Shown: positions 33,019-34,203 of the stretch, in pieces
Layout: every line of letters starts with the position of its first letter
Position numbering within the stretch: the stretch's first letter is position 1
Source of the DNA: Ruminococcus sp.
Lineage (GTDB): Bacteria; Bacillota; Clostridia; Oscillospirales; Acutalibacteraceae
DNA: 34,203 bases
NCBI GenBank assembly: GCA_017464765.1
Contig: JAFTYK010000045.1
Coordinates: 1-34,203 of the forward strand
Direction: 5' to 3'
Program-made: the position numbers and the translations under genes
The notes under the pieces: model-generated
Database searches by the model: none
Told to the model about the DNA's origin: nothing
Seen by the model: the letters and a program-made list of their open reading frames with translations, nothing else

Positions 33019-33191
33019 AGTTAAACTAAAAACCCGCGGTGCCACCCGTATTGATGTAATAAAACATCCGCTTTTTATAAAGTTGTAGGTAACAAGTGAA
33101 GCGTTCCCGTACTTACTACTCACCTTAGACGCGCTTTCAGTCGCCGACGCGTCCTCCCTTTAAGGCTTTCCACAAAAGCCGAGTCTTCACT
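33019..33191 (-). ncRNA. T-box riboswitch leader of the aspS-gatC/gatA/gatB operon, candidate Asn specifier
   Basis: The minus strand carries the T-box core GGGTGGCACCGCGGG (about 33048-33033) next to a terminator. Stem I closes with AGTGAAG (33191-33185) and CTTCACT (33101-33095) and contains the distal hairpin GACGCG/CGCGTC. The triplet just 5' of the closing strand, with one purine between, is AAC (33105-33103), which is where T-box specifiers sit. AAC codes Asn. The UGGC bulge should pair with a G discriminator base, which both tRNA(Asn) and tRNA(Asp) have. The T-box call is firm; the specifier is moderate. Confidence 0.9.
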
Positions 33192-33196
33192 AGTAC

Positions 33197-33225
33197 ATTA
33201 TAATCTTGATAGTTTGAGTTGTCAA
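33197..33225 (-). promoter_or_regulatory. Consensus SigA promoter of the T-box/aspS operon
   Basis: Minus-strand TTGACA (33225-33220), 17-base spacer, TATAAT (33202-33197). Transcription would begin at the first base pair of T-box stem I. Confidence 0.9.
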
Positions 33226-33263
33226 TAAATTTATTATAAAAATAATTGGGAGAAAAACAGTCT

Positions 33264-33297
33264 GAAAATCCCCACCTGTTTTTTACACAGGTGGGGA
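33264..33297 (-). terminator. Terminator of the small dockerin gene
   Basis: TCCCCACCTGT (33269-33279) pairs with ACAGGTGGGGA (33287-33297), followed on the minus strand by TTTTC. Confidence 0.85.
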
Positions 33298-33318
33298 TAA
33301 ATTATTGCTATTTTACTT

Positions 33319-33939
33319 TTACTCGCTTTTGATACCTGCTAAATGCCTCTGGATAGCGGTAGCGTCCATTACAGAAACTTTTCGATCGCGGTCAAAATCG
33401 GCCACTTTATACTCCTCAGTATAGCTAGAGTTGTACTTATTTTCTACTAAACCTCTCTGGAGTGTAGTAGCATCCAGTATACTAAGACATTCGTCTGAAT
33501 CAGTATCACCGAGAAGTTCTCCAAAGCGCACTTTGTTATTAATCACATCTTCTAAATCTTCGTATTTTTCTAACACTTGATAAGTGTCCACACCAATAAA
33601 GCAGTCCAGTTTCACATCATATACTGCATATAAAGCACCGAACGGATAACCATGGGAGCCTACGTACACTCTGTTTCCGATTACAGCGCTATAAATCATT
33701 TCTTCCAAATTGATATTACCATGCACCAAAACCCAGTCGATTTCGCTATCCGGATCATTTTCGTCTATATGATGATAATAACGCTCTGCATAATTGTAAT
33801 AATCCTCATAGCCGGATCCCTCCACATATTGTTCAAAAAATCTATTCTCATACAAGTAATTAGTTTCAGCAAAAAATGTAGTAGCAGATAGCGCTAAAAG
33901 CATTACTGCTATGAGTATAATACTAATTATTCTTTTCAT
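33319..33939 (-). CDS. Small secreted dockerin protein with an unknown N-terminal domain
   Basis: A 206-residue protein: signal peptide (MKRIISIILIAVMLLALSAT..FFA, cut near residue 25), an acidic Tyr-rich domain of about 110 residues (YVEGSGYEDYYNYAERYYHH ... VGSHGYPFGALYAVYDV ... FIGVDTYQVLEKY) that I do not recognise, and a C-terminal type I dockerin (about 140-204) with DTDSDECLSILDATTLQRG and DFDRDRKVSVMDATAIQRHL. It has no visible catalytic motif, so it may be a binding or inhibitor module docked onto a scaffold. RBS GGAGG lies nine bases before ATG 33939. Confidence 0.85.
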   Translation of the reverse strand: MKRIISIILIAVMLLALSATTFFAETNYLYENRFFEQYVEGSGYEDYYNYAERYYHHIDENDPDSEIDWVLVHGNINLEEMIYSAVIGNRVYVGSHGYPFGALYAVYDVKLDCFIGVDTYQVLEKYEDLEDVINNKVRFGELLGDTDSDECLSILDATTLQRGLVENKYNSSYTEEYKVADFDRDRKVSVMDATAIQRHLAGIKSE

Positions 33940-33995
33940 AGTTATTCCTCCGTTAATTTATTTATGTAAATGTTAAGATACATTCTCTTACTATT

Positions 33996-34024
33996 ATATT
34001 ACAAGGAAATAGGGGCAAATTCAA
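33996..34024 (-). promoter_or_regulatory. Promoter of the small dockerin gene
   Basis: Minus-strand TTGAAT (34024-34019), 17-base spacer, TAATAT (34001-33996). Confidence 0.55.
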
Positions 34025-34070
34025 TTGATAAAACTACTATTATTTTCCACCTGAGATTGTATAAAATGCT

Positions 34071-34136
34071 TAGTGAAAACTTTCAAACGAAAACCGAGTC
34101 TTCACTAGGGTGTTATTATCTTGATAGTTTGAGTTG
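34071..34136 (-). repeat. Degraded copy of the T-box promoter and stem I base
   Basis: 34094-34136 repeats 33179-33221: two exact blocks, CCGAGTCTTCACTAG (15 bases) and TCTTGATAGTTTGAGTTG (18), around 10 diverged bases that contained the -10. The -35 is also lost (TTCCAA). TAGTGAA/TTCACTA (34107-34101 with 34077-34071, read on the minus strand) still forms the basal stem, with most of stem I and the T-box core missing. From 34137 to the window end nothing else is seen. Confidence 0.8.
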
Positions 34137-34203
34137 GAATAGATTTTGTAAGGGGATTTTTGAGTAAACTTTACATTTTGTTTATAGATTTAAAAGTATT
34201 GTA

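Noticed and set aside
32935-33123. 62-codon minus-strand ORF across the T-box leader
   Set aside because: It spans the T-box core and terminator, which explain the sequence, and has no ribosome site.
1-34203. tRNA or rRNA genes, insertion sequences, phage or plasmid functions
   Set aside because: None seen: no transposase, integrase or replication protein motifs and no cloverleaf-like or rRNA sequence recognised by eye.

Overview
The window looks like a chromosomal segment of a low-to-mid-GC, Gram-positive gut clostridium of the Ruminococcaceae type, close to amylosome-forming Ruminococcus such as R. bromii. The evidence is three secreted proteins with type I dockerin repeats (two also carry a starch-binding CBM26-like module), a class B sortase with an SPQTG substrate, an AdhE under a Rex-type operator, a T-box leader, strong GGAGG ribosome sites and consensus SigA promoters. 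No mobile element, rRNA, tRNA or CRISPR array was seen. The species assignment is inference.

Layout. 1-1213 (-): 5' part of adhE with its promoter and a Rex-like operator. 1388-2161 (+): exported C39-like protein. 4189-2216 (-): type III pantothenate kinase, ECF S component and flavin reductase-like protein, probably one operon. 4360-6153 (+): transketolase in two subunits. 6257-8085 (+): asparaginase-like protein and a DMT permease. 8167-8899 (+): two small membrane proteins (DUF4234, DUF2752). 11035-8939 (-): MBL-fold lipoprotein and FkbM methyltransferase, divergent from an AraC regulator (11162-12040). 15732-12115 (-): cell-envelope cluster of an SPQTG mini-protein, two LCP proteins and a class B sortase. 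16071-21532: dockerin/CBM26 metallophosphoesterase (+), cardiolipin synthase (+) and dockerin/CBM26 esterase (-). 21722-24445 (+): unknown membrane protein, PP2C phosphatase and an L,D-transpeptidase-like protein without the catalytic Cys. 25412-24492 (-): second DMT permease. 25577-26806 (+): GH3-like protein with altered catalytic residues. 33225-26860 (-): T-box leader, AspRS-GatC fusion, degenerate GatA, GatB and an alanyl-tRNA editing protein. 33939-33319 (-): small dockerin protein. The last 130 bases hold a degraded copy of the T-box promoter and the base of stem I.

The most interesting part is the tRNA-dependent asparagine operon at the right. AspRS has the His31 typical of relaxed (non-discriminating) AspRS and carries a GatC domain at its C terminus. 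The next gene is a GatA homologue in which all three catalytic residues (Lys, cis-Ser, Ser) are replaced. GatB looks intact. The T-box specifier reads most simply as AAC (Asn). Together this suggests a dedicated, physically fused Asp-tRNA(Asn) transamidation system whose ammonia supply does not come from its own GatA. A second theme is envelope and extracellular pseudoenzymes: the L,D-transpeptidase-like and GH3-like proteins also keep their folds but lose key residues.

All calls rest on reading motifs and translations by eye. No database search or structure prediction was run.
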